A stretch of DNA of 64,000 bases, taken from assembly GCA_019095985.1 (NCBI GenBank), contig CM032660.1:9491501-9555500 (forward strand). The letters are read 5' to 3'. A model generated the notes under the pieces. The model worked only from the letters and a program-made list of their open reading frames with translations. It did no database searches and was not told the origin of the DNA. Of this stretch, positions 46,811 to 61,200 are shown one piece after another. Origin of the DNA: Streblospio benedicti (Eukaryota; Annelida; Polychaeta; Spionida; Spionidae). The stretch's first letter is position 1; every line of letters starts with the position of its first letter. Both the position numbers and the translations under genes were made by a program.

Positions 46811-48500
46811 CCATGTATGAAAAATAGTTTATTGCATATCCATATATGTCCGTGGTCGGCTCGCAACAGTCAACAAATATTTGATGCACAATCATTTAAT
46901 GTACTGCTTTTCAACTAAAAAATACTATGTAGTACTAGTTGGTACAGGCGGGTGGTGCATTATGCTAATGGTTTCATACAAATAATATTGACACAAACAA
47001 ACATTTGGCTTTCATAATGTTTTGTTATGTACATATTTTGGAACAAACATGCTGAAATTGTGGCTATTGGTACATACATTTACATAGGTCCCATCATAAA
47101 TCCACACATGCATACACATTAGCATATTAATTATAATATTCTTAGATAATAACTAGGCTACTGTTGTCTGTTGTTGCTGATAACACTCGGAGAGATCAGT
47201 TGTTCACTAGGCTAGATTACTTAATAAAATGTGTAAAGCTTAAAATCATGTCATATCTAAATCCTTGCCGAAGAACTGAAGATCTCTACAGAAATGTCTT
47301 ACAAAATTAAGTGAAGACTTTAATATTAATGATGTGATAGTAATATTAAAATGCTAGCAGTTTCGATATACATTTATACAAATCATCAGACAGTAGTTTT
47401 GGAAAGTATTGCGGTAATGATATATGGCTTAGTAGGAATGTACATCTTAGTAGGAATGTTGCACCCTTGAATTTGGATTTATCTTTATAAACTCCCAAAT
47501 TGCCGAATAATTCATACAAACTGGAGCCTTTGGATGTATTATTAGACAAAGTACTTATTTTTTCACACTTTATTATATTATATGTAGTTTGCAAATTGTT
47601 GTAACCATATATGATCAAAGTGTACCGCTTGAAGGCACTCTAGTCCATTAAGATACAACTGCAACATTTAATTTTAAACCATCGTCATTGCATCTATAAT
47701 ATCTGGTATAGTTTCCTTTAACAAACGTAACTCAAACTGGGCAATATCTTTGTACACACTAATTGTGATACAAGAAACGTGCCGCAGGTAACGATCGGTT
47801 GTGGACAGGCGACACTTTGAAAAGAACATCAGAGACCGGATTTATGAGCAAGCTGCCACCTGGCGTTCAAACATAGAAGCTCTGATTGTGGCACTGAAAA
47901 TGCAGGCTGACAGCAGACGAAACGTCAGCTATGGCAAGTTTCTGATATCACTTTTAGATAAATAGATCTTCTTGAATAGTTTACCTAACTGAAAGAACTT
48001 AGCCAATGCTGTCCTATGGTATGGTTTATGTTATTAACTTATAATTTTAAAGCTTAACATTTGTTGCACCGTTTTGAAAGTCATGGCTAGTTTTGCAGAG
48101 GTCAATAGTGAAACAAAAATATCATCATCCTCATCATCTTCCACCTCAGTTATAACACTGATCTGATAGTTTATCATCTTGGGTAAAACTATTTATCACA
48201 CGTCATACTATCCTCGTTTCTTGCTGTGGTCAAAACAGTTTTCAATATGTCCTAAGCATGTGTTCAAGTGAAATGCACGAATGTCAATCAAACATGCAAA
48301 CGGGCAAACTATAACTGAAATCCAAACTGAGTCTAATATTATAACCAATGTTGTAAATGCTTTTCCCTAGCATACATATTGCACGAGGGTTCCAAAAATG
48401 ACAAACAGGTAGCAGCAGCGAACATTATAGAAGTATCACATACACATTTTTTGGTTAAACACAGATTTCCTGGATGAACGTATCAGGAGTAATAATATTC
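46811..48500. other. 3' flank of the neuropeptide gene, no other gene recognised
   Basis: AT-rich. A short phrase 'CAGACGAAACGTCAGC' (47915-47930) resembles PLE terminal sequence but is isolated. The 3' UTR of the minus-strand neuropeptide gene should lie in the upper part. Confidence 0.35.
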
Positions 48501-49282
48501 TCATGATTCTGCGCTCCTTTTACCAAGGAAGGCGCGAGGCCTTTTTTGCAATATATTACTTGCCCGCTTCAGTAATTCTACAAGATCCTCATCTTGCAAA
48601 TGTGCTCTCTTTCCAAGGAAAGGGCGCATTCGCTTTATATTGTCCATTTGTCCAAGAATCGAAGCATCATCGAGACCATTTCTCTTTCCAAGAAAGGGTC
48701 TCATTCGTTTTTCTGCTCTCTTTCCTAAGAAAGGTCTCATTCTCTTCTCTTCATCTCTCTTTCCAAGAAATGGTCTCATTCGCTTGTCCTCTTCAATATT
48801 GGAATCTGCTCTTTTGCCAAGAAATGGTCTCATTCTTTTTTCTTCTTCCATATCCATGTCTTCCCTTTTACCAAGAAATGGCCTCATTTGCCGTTTGTCC
48901 TCTTCCAAATCTATGTTATCTCTTTTACCGAGGAATGGTCGCATTCTTTTGTTCGCTTCTATCTCATTCTCATTTTGCCCATTTAAAAGTGCTTCAATAG
49001 ATTTATATTCATCGTCCCCTCTCTTTCCAAGAAACGGTCTCATTCGTTTGTCTTCTTCCATGTCTCCATCGTCTCTCTTTCCAAGAAATGGCCTCATTCT
49101 TTTCTCCTCTTCAATTTCTCCATCATCTCTCTTTCCAAGAAACGGTCTCATTCTTTTGTCTTCTTCGATTTCTCCATCATCTCTTTTTCCAAGAAATGGC
49201 CTCATTCTTTTTTCTTCTTCCATGTCTCCGTCATCCCTTTTACCAAGGAACGGTCGCATTCTTTTTTCTTCCTCGTCAAACT
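48501..49282 (-). CDS. exon 5: 13 FL-amide peptides
   Basis: A 3' splice site (ttctattctaacag) precedes 49282. The two leading bases complete a Glu codon with exon 4's last G, giving DDDGEFDEEEKR, which matches the repeat spacers. Twelve MRPFLGKR copies (one preceded by Gln) and one PRAFLGKR precede the stop at 48501. The first five copies are 18 codons apart with nearly identical DNA, pointing to recent tandem growth. A longer linker (DDEYKSIEALLNGQNENEIE) and the segment 'AHLQDEDLVELLKRASNILQ' break the series. Confidence 0.9.
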
Positions 49283-52200
49283 CTGTTAGAATAGAAAAAG
49301 CAATAGATTATTGACCAAATAAAGAAATTGTATTTTTTTGTCAAACGATAATTGAATGTATTAATTTCCAATGATCCTAATAGCCTCCCAAAAACTGTAA
49401 GTTGGTGTGATGAATACACGAAGACTGCACATACTAAAGCTTGGTATTTATTGCAATGACAAAATACTTAAAATACAAAATACTTAAACTTATATTTTAG
49501 CCTATTCTTTCGTATGTTATACAACTTTGGAACTTGTTATCTAGAAGTTGTATGTTGAATAGTACAATACTCGAGATAACCAATAATCGAAATAACGAAA
49601 ATATATGCTCACATTGAATTTGAAACGACTTAATGGAGCTATTTTCAAAATAACAACAGATTCTATGCAAGTAACGACAACAGAACATGTTTTCCTGTAT
49701 AAAATATCACAAATATTGGGTAAAACACGCGTTTTATCACCCCCTTATTACTCCCTCACTTTACCCCTAATATCGCCCACTTTGAGATTTACCCTCGTCA
49801 AACAAACAATCCGCGATCAAACATTACCCCCATTAGCGTGCCCCCGGTAAATCCAGAGACGTGTCACCCTGTTGGCATGGATCAGCTGGATCACGGGCGG
49901 AATCAGTTCCAGGTTAATCCATGCTGCGGGTGGTACTGCTGAACCTCTCTATTAAGCTCACCGTGGGAAGTACGTTTGAATGGTCTTGATAGAGAGGTGG
50001 TCTCTTTATGAAGAGATTGGCAATGATCTAATTATGAAGGCTAGGGACGCTGAGTAATGGCCTTATGTAGGTTTTCTCTTTGAACGGGTGGACAGAAACC
50101 ATTGTGTGGAGGGAACCGGGTGTTGAGCGATGCTATTTGGGTTGTTTGACCGTGGCCTTAGCATTGATGCACTAATGGGCTTCCTAGCCGAAGAGCACAC
50201 GCCTCCTGGTGGCGAAAAAACGTACTCTGCACCATACTTTCCATTGGCCTCAATGCTAAAGAGACCACACAAATGTGTCCCATTTCTCCTAAATAAGACC
50301 ACAAAAAATAATTCTAAATCGGGGGATCTGTTACAGCTTTAATGTACTCAGTCATATGTACACATGGGTATTTTCAATTCTCCCAGCTGAAAGTTATTTG
50401 AATATTAAAAATAGAAATAGTGGTGACAAGAGTCTATTATATTGGCCCCATTCTCTGAAAATGTTGCCGTTTTTAATCGTATGTCGATATTCAGTATCAA
50501 GGTAATAGGAAATATAGTATAACCTGCTGCTCGCACGGCACACAGGTACTTGGTTTATGTCTTCTAAACTGGATATTTGATGGCAATTACAACGTCAGAA
50601 CACAGATAATGTGAATGACAACAGTCATATGAAAGGAAATATCCGTATAGCGTGTACACGTGTTTCTTTGAAAACGAATAAGATTATGGTGTCAACTACT
50701 GCTGGTGTCGGAAAGAAAAGCCCCTGTTTAGAAACGTTTTGACTTAAAAATGTCGCAAGTAAACATCTATTATGTATAAACTCGGATTCAGTAGTAAATT
50801 TTACATAGGTGTGTTTGAATTTTCATTCTGAATTACGTCGCTTCATATTAAAGCTCCCAAATCTTGCTTTTCCCGTGTTAATAAACATACATTATTATAT
50901 TTTGCGGATGCAGCACTGGATTTCAAGTGTCGACGTCTAGCGGGATAAATGGCAGCTAGGATAACCATACCATGCTAGAGCAAACCTCTGTATCAAGACC
51001 AGCCTGTGTTCATGTGGTCTCAATATGGAGGTAGTCGCGTTATGGAGTTGGTCGATACTAGTAAAGTATTTTGATTTTATGCACCATCAAAACGAAATGC
51101 GGGGACCGTTATGTATTGAAACAATAAACAAGCAATATTTGCTAAGCAAGTCTATACATCATAGTAAACAATATAATTTTAACATATGTATAGACAATTT
51201 TAATTTTCTATGAGGCAAAGTCCTAAAATGTTATTGTGTTAAGAATTATATAGATAATTTAATATATATACATCTGTATTATGAAATATACATTGATACT
51301 TTAAGTATGCATTTCTCATTAGAAGCATGAACCTCTTATATTTAGTATGTAAAGTATTATTTGAGGCTTGTCCATCAAAGACAGGCGCATACAAAACTAT
51401 GACGTAACGAAATCGTGCATTTATGCTATCGATTTGAACACTGACTTTTTGTTGACAACCATAACACGGGTTTACGTGTAACAAAACGGCAATTGTGCTG
51501 GTTGATTCAAATGTGCCTATATTGAGGGGGTACGGGACTGCGGGTACATAGCCTTGATGAAAACCCATTCCCTAAAATTGTTTTTCTAAATCACCAGTCA
51601 CCAATACATTTCATTGTCTTTCACCAATTCCCAGAAAATGTAATTGAATAGGTTCCATCACATTTCACACACTTAAATACAGACAATTCACAATTCACGC
51701 CAAAGATTTAGGGCAAATCACCAATCACAACCTTTCTGACGAGCAGATCGCCAGTCACCAATGATATGTTCCATCACATTTCACGCACTTAAAAACAGGC
51801 GATTCACAATTCACGTTCAAGATTTAGGGCAAATCACAATCACATTTTTGCTATATGACCCCCTCTATATTGTATGCCTTCTCATTAATAAAAGCAATGT
51901 ACTAAATGCGAGTGTAAAGCCGGGGTGATGTATTTCACGTGCTGCATCAAATGCCTTGTTCTACGTTTTATGGAAATCCCTATTTCTTGTGTAATTGGCA
52001 AAACTGTCTTTGCACGATTGCCACACATAGTGGCCTCTTTAGCGAAGTTTCTTGCCACTACAAAGGTGGTCTCTATGGATACAAACGGTCTTACTTGGAA
52101 GTATTTCAATTCTTTGATAGAGTGAACAAGGATGCAGTTTCATTTTCAATTTTGTCTTGTGGTGCATACACACATGGTGCAGTAATGATGCATTACACGG

Positions 52201-55200
52201 TGCATGGTGGGAGTATTTGTGTAACAGAGTGTTTCATATTGATTCAACATTTTGTAGAACAGCATCATCCGGCTATAAATGATGTTCCTGGTTACAATCT
52301 GTAATTGCCGAGTCTCCATTTCTAGACATTTGACTATCGTCATCAAATACGCTATAACCATGTCACATGTTTCACATGATGGATTAGCCTTTGTTGGTAT
52401 CAGCCCAGCCCTGTATGGTACACCAATTGGAGGTGTTCGCGTTATGGAGTTGGTCGATACTAGTAGTAATTTATGCACCATAAAAACCGAAATGTGGGGA
52501 CCGTTATGTATTGAAACAATAAACACGCAATATTTGCTAAGCAAGTCTATACGTCATAGTAAACAATATTATTTCAACATGTCTATTGACAATTTTAGTT
52601 TTCTATGAGGCAAAATCCTTAAATTTTATTGTCTACAAAATTATATTGATAGTGTATTATATATTCAGCTGTATTATGAAATATGCATTGCTACTTTAAG
52701 TATGCATTTCTCATTAGCAGCATGAACCTCTGATATTTGGTATGTAAAATATTATTTGAGGCTTGTCCACTAAAGACAGGCGTATACAAAACTATGACGT
52801 GACGAATTAGTACATTTTTCATCCCGCCTGGATCACTGACTTTTACTTACAACCAAAGCAGCGAATTTTACGTGCAACAAAACAGCCGTGTTGCTCGTTG
52901 ATTCGGCGGCGGCCTTTAAATGATCTGACATGAAGGCCTATTCTTGTTAAAGCTTGTGTATGATGTAAATCTTGCTAAAAGTGTTGCCAGCGTGACGTCA
53001 TTAACTAAAAACAAATGACTTCTATTTTAGAGCAATCTATTTTCAGAGCAGCTGTAAGTTGGCTATTTTCCCGTTCAAGCATGTGGTACTGCTCATTTGT
53101 AATGGAGAATCTTTGATCAAGATCACATACTTGACCATACTTAATGTCCTGGCTAATCCTTACCTGGTAAATCACCCGTGCATGCTGCTGCTTCTGCAGC
53201 TGCTGCTACTGAATACCCTGGTTTTAAAGGCTATAACAGACCAAAATGTTTGAGGCTGTATATTTAATATCAGTGGGATTCCTGGGGTTTTGTAAAAGAC
53301 CTAAGACCTTATATCTATTAGAGCTAGAGGCAGTCACAATTGCACTTGCTCTTAATATATGGTTTACATGAGCATTTTTGTAATACTAGAGGAAACACCT
53401 ATTAGATATAAGGTCGTTTGAAAGACTACAACGATGGTTAAAGCAACAGGGATTCAACTTCTAGATTAATTACATGTACGCTTGTTAGAAATTGCCATAC
53501 ATTAAAAAAAACAACTCGTTATTTCGAATCTATATGGATAACAGATAAATCATCGAGGTAGGCAATAGCAAAGACACCCAGCTAGTATATCTTATGCAGT
53601 CAAAATGAAATCAACCCACCTTCGAGATAACAAAACATTCGAATTAAGCGATATTGAGATAACAATCTACCGCCTACGGGTTGTTTAGAGACATACTCGG
53701 TGGCATCATGTGAGGACTCCTATGTACATTTGTTTTGATTTAAATCCGCCTCATCCATACGTCCATTTCCATCTTGTAGGACCTATCGGTATCATGTATT
53801 CGTCATCATTAATGTACAAATCCATGAATTGGTGGACAGTTTGTTAGCAAATAAGCGGTAGCTATAAAAGTAGATGCTTTGATAAATCTAGACAGTCATA
53901 CAACCCTATCAATAACTGTAGCAAACGCATGGACCTCATCCTCGGTCTACGGGAATCTTTGTTACGTTGTACACACAATGTACATGTATATCCATGTTAC
54001 AATATCAACTTACATAGCCGTGGGATATGACGATGCATGGACACTAATCCAACACACTTTAGTGCCTGCAAGCTTATACATTGCATATGTCATAACAATA
54101 CATTGTTTAGAATGTATGTCACGTATTAGTCGATGTAAGTGTATCAACTATGTGCTGTCATGTGTATGCGGTTGCATGTCCCAACGTATAAGTCGACCTT
54201 GATTAGTACACGAGAACAGATTTCTAGGTCTTGACCACTGCATTAGGTGATTGGGAGTGACCTATATTGGCTACACCAGAACGGGAGTTCTCTGGCATAA
54301 TAAGGTAAGTGAACTAGGAGACAAGTGAACCAATGTGTGCTGAATTGATTTGCAAATAATGAAATTATGCGCCAAGTGTGCTGATTACGTATATGAACAT
54401 TGTGTACATGTACAATGATGCAATGAGACTTTTTGCCCCAATAATTGCTGTAGCAGTATTTATGGCATTTTGAATTCAGCAAAGACCATGAAGACCAGGC
54501 GTGTGCCCCTTCCCTTTTTTATCTAAAATATTTCACTTTCATGTGCATGTTGTTGTGTGTTTTGATTGTGTTATGTACTGTTGTATGTATGTGTGCCCGA
54601 ACGCTTGCAAAAAATGATTTGCAAGTGCAACCTCACCATAAGACAACTGTTAATATTGTCCCCAAACTAGTGTTGTACACCCTCTAGCCACTGACATCTA
54701 ATAAGTGTGCGCAACGCTTCCGGGTGATGTAAAAAAAACTACGCAGACATACACGTGATGATTCCCACAGTTGTAACAAAGTACATGTGAGTGTTTAAAC
54801 ACATTGTAATTTCAAATTGATTCACTAACTAAAACTTAATAACTGAAGTAGCTCATTCAGAAAATTCACAATGCCAATCGGCCATCCAATAATTTGGGCT
54901 CAAGTCTTGTTACTACAAGCTTTATGCCACAACATCCAACCAGTTTCAGAGAAACACACAAGACTAAAGATTGATAGAGTCTGTTACCGAGTCACTTCTG
55001 CCGTTTATTGCCGCCATTACCACTCTAATCCGCCTCGTTTCCAAGTGTCGTCTGTGTGCCACTTCCGCCAGGAAGTGACGTCACCATTCTATGTGTGTTT
55101 ACGCCCCACACTGCTGACGGCTTTATCATCGCTGTGTTTTATCATTAGTGTAGAGAGCTGGTGTATTTTGATGATGACGCAGTATAAAACCACCCTTTCC

Positions 55201-58200
55201 AATAGTAGCTAAACAATAGGTGTTTGGCAAATGATTTAGAGTAAGCATTCAATGGTGGATTTTGATTTATGTTTAGTAGATCTACATATATATGGTGGAT
55301 TAGCAAAGCCGTTAGAGAAAAAAATCCAATGATTCGAGAACATTGCGTATGCTCAACCCACTTCCTCCTACGACTACTCTGATTGGCTGAGAGGTGGAGT
55401 GGATAAATTGATATCTACATACATAGCAAAGTTTAAAATCTAAAAATGATGAATGGCCATGTAGAAATTGGTAAGTGTACTAGTGAGGCACTCTAAAGAG
55501 ACCTCTGACACATAACTATTCCCATTAAAAATTCTGACCAATCACAGGCAGTTAATCTATATTCATCTCAGGATGTTAATGAATATAAATGAGGTCAATT
55601 GATCAATACGAGCTGAGTATCAGCTGGGTGTGGCGGGTTCAACCAATCAGGTTGCAGTATTTAAACGGGTCACATAAAGTGATAAATTATGTTAATCTGC
55701 TCTCAGGCTAAACATTTCAGAGGACAATTTACTTGATACCTGATACTCAGAGTGTAGCGAGGGTGATAGATCAGAACATATCTCAACCCACATGTATAAA
55801 CAATCAGCTAATATCCTTTTACAGCCACCATTCACGCGGTATGTCCAAGTCGTGTGCTAATGAAGGGACGTGCAAGTCCTTAACATTCGTTTGCGTCTAT
55901 TTTAGCTGCGTGTCTGTCACGTGAGACAACAGTGATGCATCACGTGACGTTTGCCGTGTCTCTCCTTGTTTAACACGCCGAGTATTTGTAGCCACTAAAT
56001 GGTAAATAATCTCGTGTGCTAATAGGTGATGACGTCATCACGTGCGGAGGTGAACACGTTTAAACTAGTGTATGGTAGAAGACCCCCTCTTTAAAGGGAC
56101 CGCCGATATAATGAGCTACATTAGAAACTCGTTATTTCCATGTTTTTAGCTTGAAGTTAGTGTTATCTCTGTGTTAGCATAATTTTCCATTAACTATCAT
56201 TTTATTTTTTTCTCTGTCGCAAGCAAGCAAGGTCCTACCACTATATTGACATAACAGGTGACAGGTTTTACAATCCTGAGCTTCCATTTAACTATATTGA
56301 GTGGCCCTGACGGGACCTTGTGCTCACAGACCCAATGTTGTAAGACCAGCATGATACCAGCATCCCAAGCACCTAGTAACAGTCCCAAATGTAGCCTTAA
56401 TGGTGAGATTCTACTCTAAATCAAATGTTTAGTTATGACATCGCGATTTGCATTTGATAGTCACTCGGTTTGTACCCTAGTTCATCATAATCTCGGTGTA
56501 ATGTTGGATGGATTTGTTTATTGCACGCAATCATTGTAGCAGCTTCATCAACAAACTGTTGTTGTTCAACAGCATCGTTTTCGAGAATTTAGTGAAATTT
56601 AACGTTTACTTACATAATCCTAGTAGTACATTGTAACAAAGCTGCTAGAGGTCCTACAGTCTTTGAATTAATGAGGCATTCCGCAAAATTTATTATTAAT
56701 TTCCCAGTTTGTTATTGGAATTTATGCAAGCTAATAAAAATTATGCACTTGGACTTTCAGGACATTAGTCAGGTTTAACAATTGTTTATACATAAGCGTG
56801 GGTACTGTATTATACCAAAGTAACTAGTAGATCCTATAGAATACAGGAAACATCCCTGACGACGCCTATTATTTTCACAGTATGCTATTGCCATTTCTGG
56901 AAGGTAAAATACAAATAATGCTCCGTGTAATCAGTGTCACCTCTCATCACGCCTAATTACATCCAGCTGTGGTGGTCATCTACAAAATCATGCCCAGCAT
57001 GTGGCAGCTTGTTGCAACGTAACCATGCCTTCATCTATCACAAAATTAGGGCATACAGTTACAGTATAACCTCCACTTAAGACCACCTCTATCATGAGAC
57101 CACTTTTATTAGTCCCAATCCTTCAAAATGATTCCAATGGGAACCTGCATACATCGACCACCTCTCCCTTGAGACAATTTTGAGTCGGTCCAAGAAGTGG
57201 TTGTAATTGTGAGGTTCTACTGTATAACCAAGCATGTAAACCACAAAAGCACTTCTATTCGACTTGTTTGGGGTAAGTTAATCTTTCCACAACAAACTAT
57301 CATATATCATTTCTAACTCGATGAGAATATCTATGAATTTATGATCCTTGATAAAGGGAGGATGGGGTTGGGGAAGTTAATTACTTCCTGGTTCCTGGTT
57401 TGGAAATCTACTTATCAGCAAAGTAACTACCAGCCTTTCAACAAGAACATACATTTTATCAGTTAAACTGCTCAAGCAAAGGAAAGTTTTAAGAATAGAT
57501 TATACATGAGCAGTGCATGAACACACAAGGGTCGCACTGAATGATTAAGTATTAATTATATGGCAAATAATGTCAATTAATATTAATAACAATATAGTGC
57601 ACTGATAACAGTGTATAATGATTGTGAAAAAGCCCATAAACTTTTACAGCCAATTTTGAGCACAGCGAGTGAGCGACCGCCCGCCATTCCTAACACAGAC
57701 AATTCCATTCAATCACCGCGAGTTACTCATTGCCTATTGAGTAGGGCGCGAGTGAGCACTGTCTGCGATCAAAGCGCCAGCGATTTGATGGAATTAGGGC
57801 CAGTGGGCGATAATATGATCTGACAAGTGCCTTTATTCGCGGTCAGCGAGTAATGGCATTACTTCTGTAAGAGGGGGGAGTGTAGCGGAGGCGGTGGTCA
57901 TTACAGCTGGCGTGAGACCTAAAAATTATAGTTAAATGCGTTTCCAACTGATGTAATATACGTGTACAAACATTATCTATATTTTTTATAATTAAGTGGA
58001 TATCCCCAATCATGCCAATGCTCATGTTGATACAATCGCATCGATTACGCGGGTACCCCGGCCATCGTATTGTCAGGGGGCAGACAACCAATTAGCGAGG
58101 TGGTTCAAAGCCGCGTGGTTCAATGTTTGGTGAGTGGACTGTATAAGTAGTTACATTGTACACACCCACACATGAAAAAAACTAGATGTTTTTACTGGGA

Positions 58201-61200
58201 TTTCGATTTTCCCCTATTGTACTTGGCGTAGGACAGTAGAATCTCGTTCTTTCGATATTGGTTATTTCGAAATTAGCTTCATGTCCCTTCAACTACAATT
58301 TGAGCAATATATTAGCTGGTTATGTCGAATATGGGTTACAATGAGCATTTTACTGCTAAACTTACAACTTCGAGACAACAAGTTACCTCAATTTAGCACT
58401 GTATTGTATTGGCTACTCTAAACTAAGAATTGGCGGCACTGCTTATTTCGACAATTTCAATAACCATTTAAACCTGTCATATAAAAGCATTGTGTCATTG
58501 TGGCCGGACCATGGGGACAACTTAATGTTATTCTAGCCCGCACTTACACGTGACCTAATGCATCGATATTAAATGGTACAGGTCAGAAAAAGGTCATGTT
58601 TAAGGTCAGCCCCCCAAACGACTTGCCAATAAAGGGCCAGGGTTCCAGTCGAACTATGTGTCAATAGGTAGCTATTCTAAAAGGAATTCGCTCTGTGTAC
58701 ATGACATTGGAATGGGTTCTAAATTAGAGTAAGTGGTGATATGTTATGAGTAGACTCGTGTACCCAGACGGTAAATATTAATCCAAATTGTTAATTTGTT
58801 GGTATACTGTAGAACGTCCAATAAAGAGACCACTTCTATACAGTGACCACCTCTATAATAAGACCACCATGTGGTGCATCAAACCTTCAGGTAAACAAGC
58901 TACCATGATCATATGTAAAGCGAAGCCACCTCAATTGAGACCACTTGAGGCCAGGCCGGTGCATGGTCTTAAATACAGATATTCTCCTGTAATTAGAGAT
59001 TACCTTTCAGAAATACAGGTTCAAATACACGCAATTATAATCAACATCAAGGACAAGCACATTTAGCAGTAACTCCAGTTGCCTCTGTACGGGGTTTTTA
59101 AGTTTCAAGTTCTGTAAGAGGTTTAAAGAATCTCGATTTGCGTCACCCAATGATGTTGCTATAAATACATCTACAAATGTGAATGCCTGCGTAGGAATCT
59201 GTAAACATGAGACAAAGCCGCCATGTAAGCGGCCTGTTCACTACCTGATGGAAAGAGACGTATTGTTGCGCGGGTAATGCAGTCCCCTTTTACATCATTA
59301 CGCGGGAGAAATGAGTTCCCTGGGGACTATCACCGAACATCAACTGTCAACAGAAATCCCAACATGCTTCCCCAATGAGGGCTTTATCCTAATTAAATAT
59401 GTTGTGCTGTTTAAATAATCAGCCTGATGCTTGTTTGGTCTATGAAGTCTTCCCTTTTCAAACTCATTTTGTCCTTCGGTAAGCTTTGTACCTGTAAGTC
59501 TGTTTTGCTGAGTAATTTTGTCCGTGTAGGTTACATGACACCAAAGTGAAACCAACATGTCAGCTTGATAAACATGAACCAATAGCAGTTCTTAGATAGG
59601 CTACTTCTAAGGTTTCGGACATTGTTTCCTACTGAAAACTACTCATACAAACTACAAACACACATATAAATGTATAGTGTACATATTTATCTATTCTGTA
59701 GCATATTTCACATTTCATATGCGATTTATGCTGGAATGAAATATTCTTATCTTATCTTATCATACTACCTTTCACAGATCGATCTGAACGAGAAAAGAGT
59801 TAGAACCCTGCCGTATGCATATCGCTTATTACAAATTTTATGTTATGCCTTTGTTAGTTTAATTTGCATTTAACCACATCAAGACCACATTCTAGTTAGT
59901 CACCTTAAACAGTGGCTATCTCGAACATTGGCTATCTCAAGCATCATAAGTTGCTATCCGTACAAACTGCAGCTAAATAACTCCTACAGTAACTAAAAAA
60001 GACCCTCACCACCATCATCGTCTCTCTTGCCCAGAAACGGCCTGCCCGCCCTCTTGGCCTCCTCATCTTCCTCCAGGTCCACAGACCTCTTGCCAAGGAA
60101 GGGGCGAGCACGCTTGCCTAGGAAGGGCCTGAGGCCGCCCCGCTTGCTCGTCTCCTCGTACTCGTCGTCCCAGTCACTGCGCTTGCCCAGGAACGGGCGC
60201 AGGTTGCTCCTCTTGCCCAGGAAAGGGCGCCCCGCTCGCTTCTCCTCTTCCTCTTCTTCAAATGCTTCTTCACCGTCTCTTTTGCCTGTAATGTTCAACG
60301 ATGGTGTAAGGTTGGTACAATAGGACCTCATTATATCGGTATTGCTTATGTCAGTTTTTCTCTTAATTCTAAGTTAATTTCATTTCATTTTAATGGCATA
60401 AGGATCATAATATCATATCAGTTGGTTGTATTGCATATAAATGTCTCTTGTATTTTACTTTTATCCTTGCATATTCCAGGTGGCGAGTTTCTATTCAATC
60501 GGGTTTCTTGTTTGAAGAGTTGGTTTACAGTTTTCCAGCTTTTATTAAGGAAATGCTTTTTTCTTTGGAGTCAGTTTAAAACAGTGTAATCTCATAATTA
60601 TACACAAGTACATTTACAACTTTTTACGAATACTTTATTGACATTATTCTATTAGGTTCTAGCACACTGTAACACTGCAGTGCATTCTATATATACTTCT
60701 ATATAGCAGTTTGTATTTATATACATGTTCATTACGATGTGGACGATCAATCAACCAAGCCACGACCCTGCACAATGCTACTGTGCTACTTACAACAAAC
60801 ATATTAATCATCCAAATTGATGCCATCGACCATTGCTCTCACTATCCACCCACGCGCTTCCCTACACTACGCGGCCATGCAATTTATAATCAAAAAGACC
60901 TTTGGTCATAATTGGAACAATTAGTTAGCTCTCCATGTGCCTTAAATCTCACCCAGGAAGTTGTTTCTCAGCCTCTTGACCTCCCATGACCCCGATGACG
61001 CAGGCGATGACCTCTTACCCAGGAAGTACTTGGCTCTCCTCACGGGGGCAGCACTGTTCATGTACCAGAAACTCCCGCGCTTGCTCCCAGTACCGAAGAA
61101 CCTGATGAATAGGATGATAGTGGCCCGTAAAGTACAGTATAGCCTCTGTATAAGGATACGCTTTGGTACCAGTGTTAGGTGGTTTCACTAGCAAGGTGGT

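Larger units (their letters stand above)
49283..60009. other. intron 4 of the neuropeptide gene (inferred), repeat-rich
   Basis: 10.7 kb with no other convincing gene. Contains a diverged pair of direct repeats (51027-51505 / 52429-52905), the 'CACCAATCACC' repeat, the helicase-associated repeat, MITE family 3, and several pogo-like MITEs. Stretches 54.2-57.0 kb and 59.1-59.9 kb show nothing recognisable. Confidence 0.5.

Noticed and set aside
47880-47960. GACGAAACGTC phrase suggesting a PLE terminus
   Set aside because: CTGATGA box not recognisable and no PLE coding sequence nearby; probably chance or too decayed.
48640-49314. + strand Ser/Pro-rich frame opposite the MRPFL exon
   Set aside because: Shadow of the minus-strand repeat; no motif or start context.
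48501-60285. Assignment of the RPFL peptides to the tachykinin, kisspeptin or PxFV-amide families
   Set aside because: C-terminal similarity is limited to one or two residues; no conserved family motif or receptor evidence in the window.
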